Positions 1 to 7,303 of a stretch of 18,531 nucleotides of DNA are shown one piece after another. The position numbers were made by a program, and so were the translations under genes. How positions within the stretch are numbered: the first letter of the stretch is position 1; every line of letters starts with the position of its first letter. Source of the DNA: Akkermansiaceae bacterium UBA1506 (GTDB lineage Bacteria > Verrucomicrobiota > Verrucomicrobiia > Verrucomicrobiales > DEV007); assembly GCA_002323995.1 (NCBI GenBank), contig DCQY01000141.1, forward strand, positions 1 to 18,531, given 5' to 3'. The notes beneath the pieces were generated by a model. That model was not told the DNA's origin, made no database searches, and worked only from the letters and a program-made list of their open reading frames with translations.

Positions 1-324
1 ATCACAACTGGCTTTGTTTTTGGCGGACTAACCTTTGCCGCATTCACTACCGGGAAAGACTTTTCATTCCTGCAGGGTTTCCTCAGGGTGGCAGGATTTG
101 TTGCCCTCGGCATTATTATTTGTTCGCTCTTGTTTGGTTTTAACCTCGGCACGATCTTTGCCGGTGCGATGGCAATATTCGCTTCGGTAGCAATCCTCTA
201 CAACACTTCGAACATCATTCACCACTATCGCACGGATCAGTATGTTTCGGCATCCCTCTCTCTCTTTGCGAGTGTGGCTCTACTCTTCTGGTATATCCTG
301 CGGATTTTCATGAGCCGTGATTAA
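1..324 (+). CDS. Bax inhibitor-1 (BI-1/YccA-YbhL) family membrane protein, 3' part
   Basis: The reading frame is open from the first base of the window to a TAA at 322-324, so the 5' part of the gene lies outside. The visible 107 residues are strongly hydrophobic and contain at least three membrane segments. The C-terminal stretch LYNTSNIIHHY followed by TDQYVSASLSLFASVALLFW is the signature end of the Bax inhibitor-1 superfamily. Known family members are inner-membrane proteins of about 220-240 residues with seven membrane helices; E. coli YccA modulates the FtsH protease and B. subtilis YetJ is a pH-sensitive calcium leak channel. Which role applies here cannot be told. An internal ATG does not exist before residue 59; the GTG at 88 is only an internal codon. 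A strong terminator follows 20 bases after the stop, so this is the last gene of its transcript. Confidence 0.9.
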   Translation: MTTGFVFGGLTFAAFTTGKDFSFLQGFLRVAGFVALGIIICSLLFGFNLGTIFAGAMAIFASVAILYNTSNIIHHYRTDQYVSASLSLFASVALLFWYILRIFMSRD

Positions 325-345
325 TTCAGCTGAATGACTTTCCCC

Positions 346-376
346 AGAGGCCGTCGGTGACCCCGGCGGCTTTTTT
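346..376 (+). terminator. Rho-independent terminator after the BI-1 family gene
   Basis: GCCGTCGG at 350-357 pairs with CCGGCGGC at 363-370 (one G-T wobble) around a 5-base loop, and a run of six T follows directly at 371-376. The stem lies just beyond the stop codon at 324 and upstream of the next start, separating the two transcripts. Confidence 0.85.
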
Positions 377-400
377 GCGTATCGAAGTTGCCGTGACTGC

Positions 401-407
401 GGAGGGG
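401..407 (+). promoter_or_regulatory. Strong ribosome binding site that supports a TTG start
   Basis: GGAGGGG lies 7 bases before the TTG at 415. It is the clearest Shine-Dalgarno sequence in the window, where most genes have none. The alternative ATG at 454 has no such site, which is why the TTG was preferred for the oxidoreductase gene. Confidence 0.6.
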
Positions 408-414
408 TTCGGAA

Positions 415-1968
415 TTGGCGATAGGTGTCACATTTGGTAACGCTATAGATGAAATGAAAAATTCCTTCCATTCGTCACCATCGAAAACACGAATCAACCG
501 TCGAACCGCGCTAAAATTTGGGGCTGGTTTCGGTCTCGGCCTCGCTTGGCCAAATTCTAAGGTGATCGGCGCTAATGAAGACATCCGCGTTGGAGTCATT
601 GGAGTGAATAGTCGAGGTAAAGGGCATCTTAATGCCTACCAGAAAATGGGCGGTGTTCGTGTTGCAGCTATCTGTGATACAGACCCGGCGGTGCTGGACG
701 CGCGAGTCAATAAAGCGGCAGATGACCAGGGGATTTCAGTGAAGGGATTTGCTGACATGCGGGCCATGTTCGACAGCGGTGAGATTGATGCAATGTCAAC
801 AGCAACCCCTAACCACTGGCACACGCTGGCTGGAGTTTGGGCGATTCAGGCTGGAATTGATGCCTATGTCGAGAAGCCAATCTCGCACAATGTTTGGGAA
901 GGGCGGCAGTTGGTGAAACTGGCTCGCAAGAACAACAAGATTTGTCAGGGCGGTACTCAGAGTCGTTCTATGGGTTCGATTCAGGCGGCAGTGAAGCATG
1001 TGCAGGACGGTAAGCTTGGGAAGATCAAGTATGTGAAAGGCATGTGCTACAAGCCACGAGCTTCGATTGGCAAGGGTGGTGGCGGTCAAATTCCGGGGGG
1101 CGTCGATTATGACCTCTGGTGTGGGCCTGCTTCGCCGGAGGCCCCGCTGCGTCGGAAACGTTTCCACTACGACTGGCATTGGTTCTATGACTACGGCAAC
1201 GGCGATATGGGTAACCAGGGAATTCACCAGATGGATGTGGCTCGGTGGTATCTTGGCGAGGACAAGATTGCACCTCGGTCGATGAGCATCGGTGGCCGTC
1301 TCGGCTACGATGATGACGGCGAAACTCCTAACACCCAGATCGTCTACCATGACTATGACGCGGCGCCCCTTATTTTTGAAACCCGTGGTCTGCCGAGTTC
1401 GAAAGAGTTTCAAGATAATGGCTGGGGTGCGAATATGAACACGCCCGACAAATTTCCTGATGAGAAGGGCATCGGAGTGGTCGTGGTTTGTGAGGGTGGA
1501 AGTGTTTATACCAGTTCCGGTGGTAAGGTTCGGATCAAGGATGCTGATGGAAAAGAAATGGAAGTTCCCAAGCCACACGACAGCGAAGACATCTTTGCGA
1601 ACTTTATTTCCGCGGTAAAGAGTCGGAAAGTGGAAGACCAGTTTGCCGACTGCGAAGAAACTCATATTTCCAGTGCGCTATGTCATACTGGGCTGATTTC
1701 ACACCGCCTTGGATCGCTCATGTCGAAAGGTGAAATCATTGAGCAAATCAAAGGCGACAAGGTGATGGAGGAGCGCTTCGGTTCGATGGCGGATCACCTG
1801 AGGGCCAATGGCGTTGACGCTAATGAAGCTTCGACCGTTTATGGACCGATGTTGAAGTTTAATCCTAATACTGAGTGGGCCGAAGGTAACGGGAAACTGG
1901 ATACAATGGCCAACAAGTTAGTCACGCGCGAATACCGTGCGCCTTTCATTGTCCCTGAAGTAATTTAA
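415..1968 (+). CDS. Tat-exported Gfo/Idh/MocA family oxidoreductase
   Basis: This 517-residue protein has a twin-arginine signal (N-RR-T-A-L-K, arginines at 29-30, then a Gly/Leu-rich hydrophobic stretch to about 48). A Rossmann segment IRVGVIGVNSRGKG follows at 57-70, then TPNHWH at 131-136, the family EKP motif at 153-155, and GDMGNQGIHQMD at 263-274, which carries the catalytic-type histidine. These are hallmarks of NAD(P)-dependent sugar dehydrogenases related to glucose-fructose oxidoreductase, several of which are exported folded with bound cofactor. The natural substrate is unknown; a sugar or inositol derivative is likely. The start is uncertain: TTG 415 has a strong ribosome binding site, while ATG 454 would give 504 residues with a more usual, shorter lead to the twin arginines. 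It appears monocistronic, with a terminator upstream and 72 bases to the next ATG. A decayed relative lies at 16776-17108. Confidence 0.92.
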   Translation: MAIGVTFGNAIDEMKNSFHSSPSKTRINRRTALKFGAGFGLGLAWPNSKVIGANEDIRVGVIGVNSRGKGHLNAYQKMGGVRVAAICDTDPAVLDARVNKAADDQGISVKGFADMRAMFDSGEIDAMSTATPNHWHTLAGVWAIQAGIDAYVEKPISHNVWEGRQLVKLARKNNKICQGGTQSRSMGSIQAAVKHVQDGKLGKIKYVKGMCYKPRASIGKGGGGQIPGGVDYDLWCGPASPEAPLRRKRFHYDWHWFYDYGNGDMGNQGIHQMDVARWYLGEDKIAPRSMSIGGRLGYDDDGETPNTQIVYHDYDAAPLIFETRGLPSSKEFQDNGWGANMNTPDKFPDEKGIGVVVVCEGGSVYTSSGGKVRIKDADGKEMEVPKPHDSEDIFANFISAVKSRKVEDQFADCEETHISSALCHTGLISHRLGSLMSKGEIIEQIKGDKVMEERFGSMADHLRANGVDANEASTVYGPMLKFNPNTEWAEGNGKLDTMANKLVTREYRAPFIVPEVI

Positions 1969-2040
1969 GGAGATTCATTCTCAGCGCGTTTTTTAAGTGA
2001 TAATTGTCTTTCGAGGCAATTGACGTTTAGTAGTAGCGGT

Positions 2041-2826
2041 ATGTTTACTCGCCGGATTGACCTGGCCAAAAAGGCCTGGAGAGAACGAGATCTCGAGGCG
2101 TCGCGCCATGCTCATGATATGGGCGAGGGCGGCGAACCTCATCGTCCGGGAGGCGGGCAGTTCATCAAGAGTTTCGTCTATGGCGGTCTTGATGGAACGA
2201 TTACAACTTTTGCCGTTGTGGCTGGAGTTGCCGGGGCATCGCTTAGTTCTAGTGTGATCTTGATTTTGGGGTTTGCTAATCTCATCGCTGATGGGATTGC
2301 GATGGCATTTGGCGATGTTCTCAGCAGTCGTGCAGAGCAACAATATCAAAGAGCGGAGCGTGAAAGGGAGGAGTGGGAACTGGAGAACTATCCCGAAGGC
2401 GAGAAGCAGGAACTCAAAGAACTCTATGTCGAAAAAGGAATGTCTCAGGATGATTCGGATGCGGTAGTGGAAATTCTCGCGAAATATCCGGACATGATGG
2501 TGGACGTGATGATGGCGGATGAACTGGGGATTATCGAAGATGATGAATCACCCATTTTTAAAGGTTTAGTGACCTTTGGTTCTTTCGTTGTGTTTGGCTT
2601 TGTGCCTTTGCTGGCATTTGTGGTTCAACGATTCACAGGCTTGAATATCGATTCGCTCCTTTGGGCATGTGTCTTGACGGGAGCGACTTTGTTCGGCTTG
2701 GGAGTCGCTAAAGGAAGGTTTTCTTCGGTGTCATGGTGGAGGTCCGGTATGGAAATGTTGTTTCTTGGTGGGTTGGCTGCTGTAGCAGCGTTTTACATCG
2801 GAAGAGCGCTCGAGTCTCTTGCCTGA
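2041..2826 (+). CDS. VIT1/CCC1-family (DUF125) transition-metal transporter
   Basis: The 261-residue protein starts with a soluble segment containing three histidines (residues 23-34), then a first membrane block with GGLDGTITTFAVVAGVAGA at about 48-66 and ADGIAMAFGDVLSSRAE at 83-99. A charged cytoplasmic block follows (about 100-170) rich in Glu and Met, including DMMVDVMMADELG at 151-163, and then three further membrane segments. This order is that of the vacuolar iron transporter family, where the central acidic/Met block binds metal before transport of Fe2+ or Mn2+ against protons. Here it would move iron or manganese across the cytoplasmic membrane, probably for detoxification. ATG 2041 was chosen; a TTG at 2020 would add seven residues but its only GAGG is three bases away. 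The stop codon lies inside a perfect 16-bp palindrome. Confidence 0.88.
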   Translation: MFTRRIDLAKKAWRERDLEASRHAHDMGEGGEPHRPGGGQFIKSFVYGGLDGTITTFAVVAGVAGASLSSSVILILGFANLIADGIAMAFGDVLSSRAEQQYQRAEREREEWELENYPEGEKQELKELYVEKGMSQDDSDAVVEILAKYPDMMVDVMMADELGIIEDDESPIFKGLVTFGSFVVFGFVPLLAFVVQRFTGLNIDSLLWACVLTGATLFGLGVAKGRFSSVSWWRSGMEMLFLGGLAAVAAFYIGRALESLA

Positions 2827-2853
2827 ATTCAGGCATGATTGAGTTCGACTCAA
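2820..2853. repeat. Perfect 16-bp palindrome plus adjacent hairpin at the transporter 3' end
   Basis: TGCCTGAATTCAGGCA at 2820-2835 is a perfect palindrome that includes the TGA stop of the VIT-family gene. It is followed at once by TTGAGT-TCG-ACTCAA at 2839-2853, a 6-bp stem with a three-base loop. Neither is followed by a T-run, so a classical terminator is unlikely; an operator or an RNA end structure is possible. Function is unassigned. Confidence 0.5.
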
Positions 2854-2882
2854 GCGAACTAATGGGGCTAGACTTAGCGGCT

Positions 2883-3341
2883 ATGAAAGCTGTCTTGATG
2901 TTACTCTCTATCGTGAGCACTATGCCTGCCAGCGCTCAAGTGACTCCCTCCACTCCCACTGAATTTATGAAGCGGGGTCTTGGCGAAGGAGGTAGGGGTG
3001 GGACCGCCTCGGTTGGAGTTTCCGAGAGAACTCCGCAAGTGCGCACCATTACCTACATAGCTATCTCGCCGCTTAGAGGATGGACGAATACAGGTGGAAA
3101 AACGATTCAGGCGCAACTTCTAGCATTTTCAGTTCCTGAGTCGGGAGCACCCGGCCCGGTTGAAGTGATCCGCGACGGAAAAGTTCGCTTGCTCGTTCCC
3201 GGCTCCAAGGGTCCGGTCGAGTATCCGATGGAGAAACTTCTGGAAGATGATCGAATTGAGATCGAGCGGATTGCCAAAGCTGCAGCAAAAGGCCTCCCAA
3301 GGTCTTCCTCTCAGCCAGACGGAAGCGATGCAGATGATTAA
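2883..3341 (+). CDS. Small secreted SHD1-like domain protein
   Basis: The 152-residue product begins with a signal peptide, MKAVLMLLSIVSTMPASAQ, with a likely cut after ASA at residue 18. A Gly/Ser-rich stretch follows, and from about residue 65 to 131 there is a segment of the pattern R-x-W-T-x-x-x-G-K-T-I-x-A-x-L, then V-R-L-L-V-P-G, then Y-P-M-E-K-L-L-E-D-D. This matches by eye the SHD1-type module (Sla1 homology domain 1) that recurs in secreted proteins of Verrucomicrobiota and Planctomycetota. Its biochemical role in bacteria is not established; protein or surface binding is a guess. A longer frame begins upstream (for example ATG 2835), but ATG 2883 puts the signal peptide at the N-terminus. 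The stop overlaps the start of the next gene by 8 bases, suggesting translational coupling. Confidence 0.72.
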   Translation: MKAVLMLLSIVSTMPASAQVTPSTPTEFMKRGLGEGGRGGTASVGVSERTPQVRTITYIAISPLRGWTNTGGKTIQAQLLAFSVPESGAPGPVEVIRDGKVRLLVPGSKGPVEYPMEKLLEDDRIEIERIAKAAAKGLPRSSSQPDGSDADD

Positions 3342-4188
3342 GTTGAAATTGTTGTTTCTATTCGCCTTAATCGGGGCGATTTGCCTTTCCTCATCGTCTG
3401 GTAAGGACCTTCCCGTGGGGTTGGCGCCAGATGACTTGGTGGCCTGGTGCGTCGTGCCATTTGATGCTTCGAAGCGTGGGCCGGAAGAGCGAGCCACGAT
3501 GCTGAAGGATCTCGGTTTTAAGCGGTGCGCCTATGACTGGCGCCCCGGATATGAGGTGATGTTCGAAGCCGAAATCGAAGCCTATCAAAAGCACGGTATT
3601 GAAATGTTTGCCTTCTGGAAAGGTCACGAACTGGCTTATGAATTATTCCGAAAGCACGATATCCAACCGCAACTCTGGCATACGGTGAGAGGGGAGAGCG
3701 GAGATAGTTTTGAAGAGAAGGTGAGGGCAACGGTGGCAGCGATGGAACCGCTTGCTAAGCAAGCGGTCTCCTACGGCGGAACCCTGGGTCTCTACAATCA
3801 TGGCGGCTGGGGTGGAGAGCCTAAGAGTCTTGTTGCTGTATGCGAGGGGTTACGTTCAAAAGGCTATGAAAAAGTTGGTATCGTATACAATTTTCATCAC
3901 GGGCACGACCAGATTGAGCGTTGGGAGGAAGCCTTTAGCAAAATGAAACCCTATCTGCTCTGCCTTAACCTGAACGGCATGACCGAGAATGAAGTTACGA
4001 AGCAGAATAAGATTCTGCTACTGGGTGACGGGGAAGCTGAGGCAGAAATGCTTCGCGTTGCAATTGAAAGTGGCTACGAGGGTCCGTTTGGTATTCTTGA
4101 CCATCAGATGGAGACGGATGCTCGAGAGACTCTGATCAAAAATCTAGAAGGTCTTGAGAGGCTGGTTAATGAAGCGACGGGTAGATGA
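3334..4188 (+). CDS. Exported sugar isomerase/epimerase-like TIM barrel protein
   Basis: The 284-residue protein has an N-terminal signal sequence (KLKLLFLFALIGAICLSS, residues 3-20); the lone cysteine at 17 does not sit in a standard lipobox. The mature part has alternating strands and helices typical of the xylose-isomerase-like/AP-endonuclease-2 superfamily, with GLYNHGGW at 152-159, YNFHHGHD at 185-192, CLNLNGM at 210-216 and GILDHQ at 253-258, positions where this fold places histidine and acidic metal ligands. Such enzymes isomerise or epimerise sugars or cyclitols; the exported members in this phylum have few defined substrates. ATG 3334 was chosen because GGAAG lies 8 bases upstream and the product then begins at the signal peptide; ATG 3328 is equally in frame. 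It overlaps the preceding SHD1 gene and ends one base from the convergent aroK stop. Confidence 0.82.
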   Translation: MIKLKLLFLFALIGAICLSSSSGKDLPVGLAPDDLVAWCVVPFDASKRGPEERATMLKDLGFKRCAYDWRPGYEVMFEAEIEAYQKHGIEMFAFWKGHELAYELFRKHDIQPQLWHTVRGESGDSFEEKVRATVAAMEPLAKQAVSYGGTLGLYNHGGWGGEPKSLVAVCEGLRSKGYEKVGIVYNFHHGHDQIERWEEAFSKMKPYLLCLNLNGMTENEVTKQNKILLLGDGEAEAEMLRVAIESGYEGPFGILDHQMETDARETLIKNLEGLERLVNEATGR

Positions 4189-4189
4189 G

Positions 4190-4744
4190 TTAAGTTAGTT
4201 TCAAAGACACTCGGGCGGACTCAACAATTCCAAACTTGATTTCTTCGAGTGTGAGTTTGTCGGTGTTGATGGAGAGGTCGTCCACGGCATCATAGAACTC
4301 CGTGCGATCTTCAAGCATTTGTTTTATGGTCTGCAATGGATCGTCGACTTGGAGCAGTGGTCGGTTTTTGTTCCGGCGGACCCGATCGAAAATTGTTTCC
4401 GGAGAGGCCTTGAGCCACACGACGTAACCTGCTTGATGAAGGAGAGGATGGTTGCGTTTTTCGGTCACGATTCCGCCTCCCGTGGAAATCACTTGGTTAG
4501 TCATTTTGCCATACTCTTCGAGGATTTCCGTTTCGATTAAACGGAAGGCGGCCTCGCCATCTTCTTCAAAGATCTTTGGAACCGATTTTCCAGCTTTCCT
4601 GCAAATGAGTTCATCAGTATCGACAAAGCGAAAGCCCAGACTTTTGGCCACGTCCTTGCCAATTGTCGTTTTTCCGGTTCCCATAAATCCGATCAAAATC
4701 AGATTGCGGCCGCGCTGGTCTGAAGTATTCACTATCTGCACCAT
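4190..4744 (-). CDS. aroK: Shikimate kinase
   Basis: The 184-residue protein phosphorylates shikimate with ATP at its 3-hydroxyl, the fifth step of chorismate synthesis, in the cytoplasm. All landmarks are present: the Walker A loop GFMGTGKTT at 19-27, the substrate-binding VDTD at 41-44, FRLIE with Arg68, the STGGG turn at 87-91, and the lid segment RRNKNRPLL ending near 131 with Arg128. Length fits the family (170-190). ATG 4744 was chosen; a TTG at 4768 would add eight residues and neither has a recognisable ribosome binding site. It is divergent from the Sua5-type gene with only about 65 bases between the two starts, which must hold both promoters. Its stop is one base from the stop of the convergent TIM barrel gene, leaving no room for a separate terminator. 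Confidence 0.95.
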   Translation of the reverse strand: MVQIVNTSDQRGRNLILIGFMGTGKTTIGKDVAKSLGFRFVDTDELICRKAGKSVPKIFEEDGEAAFRLIETEILEEYGKMTNQVISTGGGIVTEKRNHPLLHQAGYVVWLKASPETIFDRVRRNKNRPLLQVDDPLQTIKQMLEDRTEFYDAVDDLSINTDKLTLEEIKFGIVESARVSLKLT

Positions 4745-4809
4745 AGCCAAATTGTCATGGTTGCCCAACAGAATTGAGGGACATTAAAAGGTCTCAGCCT
4801 GAAAGACCC

Positions 4810-5847
4810 ATGCAGACGGAAATAGCGAGAACAGATAGCGAGTTGAATACCAACGATGCAGTACGCTCTGCTGTGTCCGCGTTACAGACGGGCGACGTGG
4901 TCGCTTTGCCCACTGAAACTGTATATGGGCTGGGAGCGGACGCTTTGAACCCAAATGCCGTTGAGAAGATTTTTTCTGCCAAGGAGCGCCCACATTTTGA
5001 TCCGCTTATAATTCACGTTCCGCACAAAACAGCACTTTATGAGGTGGCGGAGATCTCGGCAGATATTGCCAAAACTGTGACCCAACTCGTTGAAACGTTC
5101 TGGCCGGGAGCTTTGACCTTGGTGCTGCCAAAGAAGCCGATCATCCCGGATATTGTGACTGGCGGTTTGCCGACAGTAGCAGTTCGCCAGGCGAATCATC
5201 CTATTTTTCACCGCATCGCGAAGAACTTCGGAGGCCCGATTGCGGCCCCGAGTGCAAACCTCTTTGGCCTGCTCAGTCCGACGTCCTGCCAAGCCGTGGC
5301 TGATCAGTTAGATGGTAGAATCCCTCTAATTGTAGACGGGGGGGCCTGTGGGCAAGGGTTGGAGTCAACTATCATAAAAATCGAGCCCGGAGAAAACAAA
5401 CCGATCATCGAGGTATTGCGTCCTGGGCCGGTTACTGAGGTGGAGCTGAAAAAGTTCGGCAAGGTGGTGTTTTCGGAAAAGAACTTCGATGTGGAGGAGG
5501 CAGCTCCCGAAGCACCTGGCATGCTGGCTAACCACTATGCGCCTCGTGAGACTCCGCTGCGACTCCTTGAAAGTCCCGAAAGTTTTTCGCCGGAGGAGGG
5601 GAAGCGCTACGCCTTGCTCAGTTACCGTGGGCAATCCAAAGACGGATATGTCGATCTGCATGACTGGGACGAAGTTTCAGTGCTCAGTCCGGGCTCCGGC
5701 CGAGTTGCGGAAGCGGGCATTCGTTTTTTTCATGTGATGCGCCAACTCGATTTGCTCAATGTCGATGAGATTATCGCCGAACCGGTCCCAGATCGTGGAG
5801 TCGGTAAAGCGATTCTCGATAAGCTGCGCAAAGCGACTGCGAAGTGA
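4810..5847 (+). CDS. sua5: L-threonylcarbamoyladenylate synthase, full-length Sua5 type
   Basis: The 345-residue protein makes threonylcarbamoyl-AMP from threonine, bicarbonate and ATP, the first step of t6A37 modification of ANN-decoding tRNAs. The YrdC domain (about 15-205) shows PTETVYGLG at 34-42, the catalytic-site KER at 58-60 and PSAN at 147-150, which together supply the K-R-S-N set known for this family. The linker with APGMLANHYAP at 235-245 and a following C-terminal Sua5 domain mark it as Sua5 (TsaC2) rather than the short TsaC. ATG 4810 was preferred to a TTG at 4774 that would add twelve residues overlapping the aroK leader. It diverges from aroK and converges on queE, with a small hairpin between the two stops. 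Confidence 0.94.
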   Translation: MQTEIARTDSELNTNDAVRSAVSALQTGDVVALPTETVYGLGADALNPNAVEKIFSAKERPHFDPLIIHVPHKTALYEVAEISADIAKTVTQLVETFWPGALTLVLPKKPIIPDIVTGGLPTVAVRQANHPIFHRIAKNFGGPIAAPSANLFGLLSPTSCQAVADQLDGRIPLIVDGGACGQGLESTIIKIEPGENKPIIEVLRPGPVTEVELKKFGKVVFSEKNFDVEEAAPEAPGMLANHYAPRETPLRLLESPESFSPEEGKRYALLSYRGQSKDGYVDLHDWDEVSVLSPGSGRVAEAGIRFFHVMRQLDLLNVDEIIAEPVPDRGVGKAILDKLRKATAK

Positions 5848-5852
5848 CGCTG

Positions 5853-5874
5853 CCTCCGCGTTAAAAGCGGACGG
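5853..5874. terminator. Possible short bidirectional hairpin between convergent genes
   Basis: TCCGC at 5855-5859 pairs with GCGGA at 5867-5871 around seven bases, with two more pairs outside a bulge. There is no clear T-run on either strand, so termination is only a possibility suggested by its place between the sua5 and queE stops. Confidence 0.3.
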
Positions 5875-5876
5875 GA

Positions 5877-6617
5877 TTAGACGCCGCGCCTCGCTCCGTA
5901 GAGCCTAAGATGGAGCCTGTCTGAATAATTGAGTCCGTTACTGTGGGCCAGGTCGGCAACAAAGGACTGGTTTGCTTCAAGTTCTTCGATAGATCTTGCC
6001 TTTGGCATCAGGAAAATGTTCCCCGCGGGAAGGTGACAGGTATCGATGAGACATTTTACTTCGTCGAAGTCAACGGTATCGCCAATGACGAATTTAAAAT
6101 CCGCTTTTCCTGTTGCGGCTAATTGAGAGATGACCGTCTGCTTGAAGCGACGTTCTTGCGGGACATCTGAATTGGCGAGTTTCGGCGAGACATTCAACTG
6201 ATGAACTCGCGCAAGGAAATCATCGTCGGGGAAAAGAGTGCCATTGGTTTCGATTTCAAAGTGACATTTCTCATCCTTGTCGATCAAGGCATCCATTAGT
6301 TCGACCCATGCTTTTCCCTGGAGTAGGGGTTCGCCGCCGGTGAATACGTAATTCCTGCACGAGTATTGATTCACCACGTCGATAATCTCATCGGTTGTGA
6401 AATTGAGGATTTGGTCCTCCCGTTTAAATTTGGTTTTCGATTCATGTTCGAAGTTGGTGTTGTCCCAGTTCCAGGTATAGGCTGTATCACACCAGTTACA
6501 CGACAGGTTGCAGAGGCTTGCGCGGATGAAGACAGAAGGGCGACCGGTGAAACGACCCTCGCCCTGGAGGGTATAAAAGATCTCCGGACTTCCGTCCTCC
6601 ATCCGGGCCATTTTCAT
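5877..6617 (-). CDS. queE: 7-carboxy-7-deazaguanine synthase
   Basis: This 246-residue radical SAM enzyme converts 6-carboxytetrahydropterin to 7-carboxy-7-deazaguanine on the way to preQ0 and queuosine. The N-terminal FYTLQGEG at 14-21 and the cluster motif CNLSCNWCDT with cysteines at 36, 40 and 43 (C-x3-C-x2-C) bind substrate and the 4Fe-4S cluster. TGGEPLL at 93-99 and EIETNGT at 121-127 are the SAM-binding and substrate strands, and the C-terminus RLHLRLYGARRGV matches the usual RLH...G..RGV ending. The start ATG 6617 lies 7 bases after the nitroreductase stop, so the two are probably co-transcribed. No other queuosine gene (queD, queC, queF) is in the window. Confidence 0.95.
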   Translation of the reverse strand: MKMARMEDGSPEIFYTLQGEGRFTGRPSVFIRASLCNLSCNWCDTAYTWNWDNTNFEHESKTKFKREDQILNFTTDEIIDVVNQYSCRNYVFTGGEPLLQGKAWVELMDALIDKDEKCHFEIETNGTLFPDDDFLARVHQLNVSPKLANSDVPQERRFKQTVISQLAATGKADFKFVIGDTVDFDEVKCLIDTCHLPAGNIFLMPKARSIEELEANQSFVADLAHSNGLNYSDRLHLRLYGARRGV

Positions 6618-6624
6618 GCTTTGC

Positions 6625-7254
6625 TTACTGAGAAACCATGGTCACCTTGTCGGTGATCGCTCCGCGCTTGCTTTCGGGCCATTCTTCGTTTTTTGGCCAT
6701 CCGAGATAGAAAAAACCGAGACACTTGTCGCGAGGATCACCTAGCCCAAGCCATTCACGCATCTCGTCGGTGTAGCTGAGTGGTGGCGATGACCAGAAGC
6801 CGGCCATGCCCATTGCACTGGCGGTAAGGTGCATATTTTGAACCGCGCAGGCGACCGATGCCACTTCTTCGATCTCCGGGATTTTCTCGTTCTTCTGGCG
6901 TTCCATGCCGATGGCAATAACAACCGGAGCGAGGAGCGGTTGTGTGCCCAGTTTTTCGTATTTTTCAGGACGACGTTGATCATCGGGAGTGATCTTGTTG
7001 TAGAGCGATTGCATGAAATCGGCGAGGCGCTGACGGCCTTCCTGAGCGAAGACAAAAAAGCGCCACGGTTCCGTCATTCCATGGGTGGGCGCCCAGTTGG
7101 CATTTTCAAGAATCGCGGCGAGATGAGCGTTTTCGATGGCCTTCTCTGACATGTCCTTAGGCTTGATCGTACGTCTTCGACGGATCAATGCGTTAGCTGC
7201 TGCAAGACGCAGAGAGAGAGGATCGAGGGGAGGTGTGTTGGGATCGTCGCTCAT
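6625..7254 (-). CDS. Nitroreductase family protein, YdjA-like
   Basis: The 209-residue protein belongs to the FMN-dependent nitroreductase superfamily. RRRTIKP at 26-32 is the N-terminal FMN-phosphate-binding arginine cluster, NWAPTHGMTEPWRF at 53-66 the next FMN contact region, and MGMAGFWSSPP at 148-158 with LGFFYLGWPK at 179-188 the C-terminal FMN contacts. Length and the TEPWRF motif are closest to short YdjA-type members, which reduce nitroaromatics or quinones with NAD(P)H but whose physiological substrate is unknown. It sits between the cvfB-like gene (49 bases upstream) and queE (7 bases downstream) on the same strand and probably shares their transcript. The frame begins with a proline-rich tail of about 12 residues before the first helix. 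No Shine-Dalgarno site is visible. Confidence 0.9.
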   Translation of the reverse strand: MSDDPNTPPLDPLSLRLAAANALIRRRRTIKPKDMSEKAIENAHLAAILENANWAPTHGMTEPWRFFVFAQEGRQRLADFMQSLYNKITPDDQRRPEKYEKLGTQPLLAPVVIAIGMERQKNEKIPEIEEVASVACAVQNMHLTASAMGMAGFWSSPPLSYTDEMREWLGLGDPRDKCLGFFYLGWPKNEEWPESKRGAITDKVTMVSQ

Positions 7255-7303
7255 GATGTGAAGCCTGATTGTATCTCGGGTTTATGCGGGCAACAACCGT
7301 GAA

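Noticed and set aside
796..1665. Long minus-strand open frame (289 codons) opposite the Gfo/Idh/MocA gene
   Set aside because: It has no recognisable domain and lies wholly opposite a gene with every family motif; open antisense frames are common at this base composition.
2733..2882. N-terminal extension of the SHD1-like gene back to 2733
   Set aside because: It would overlap the VIT-family gene by 94 bases and bury a clear signal peptide that starts at ATG 2883.
3247..3333. N-terminal extension of the TIM barrel gene
   Set aside because: The extra 29 residues are read through the upstream gene in another frame and precede a signal sequence starting at 3334.
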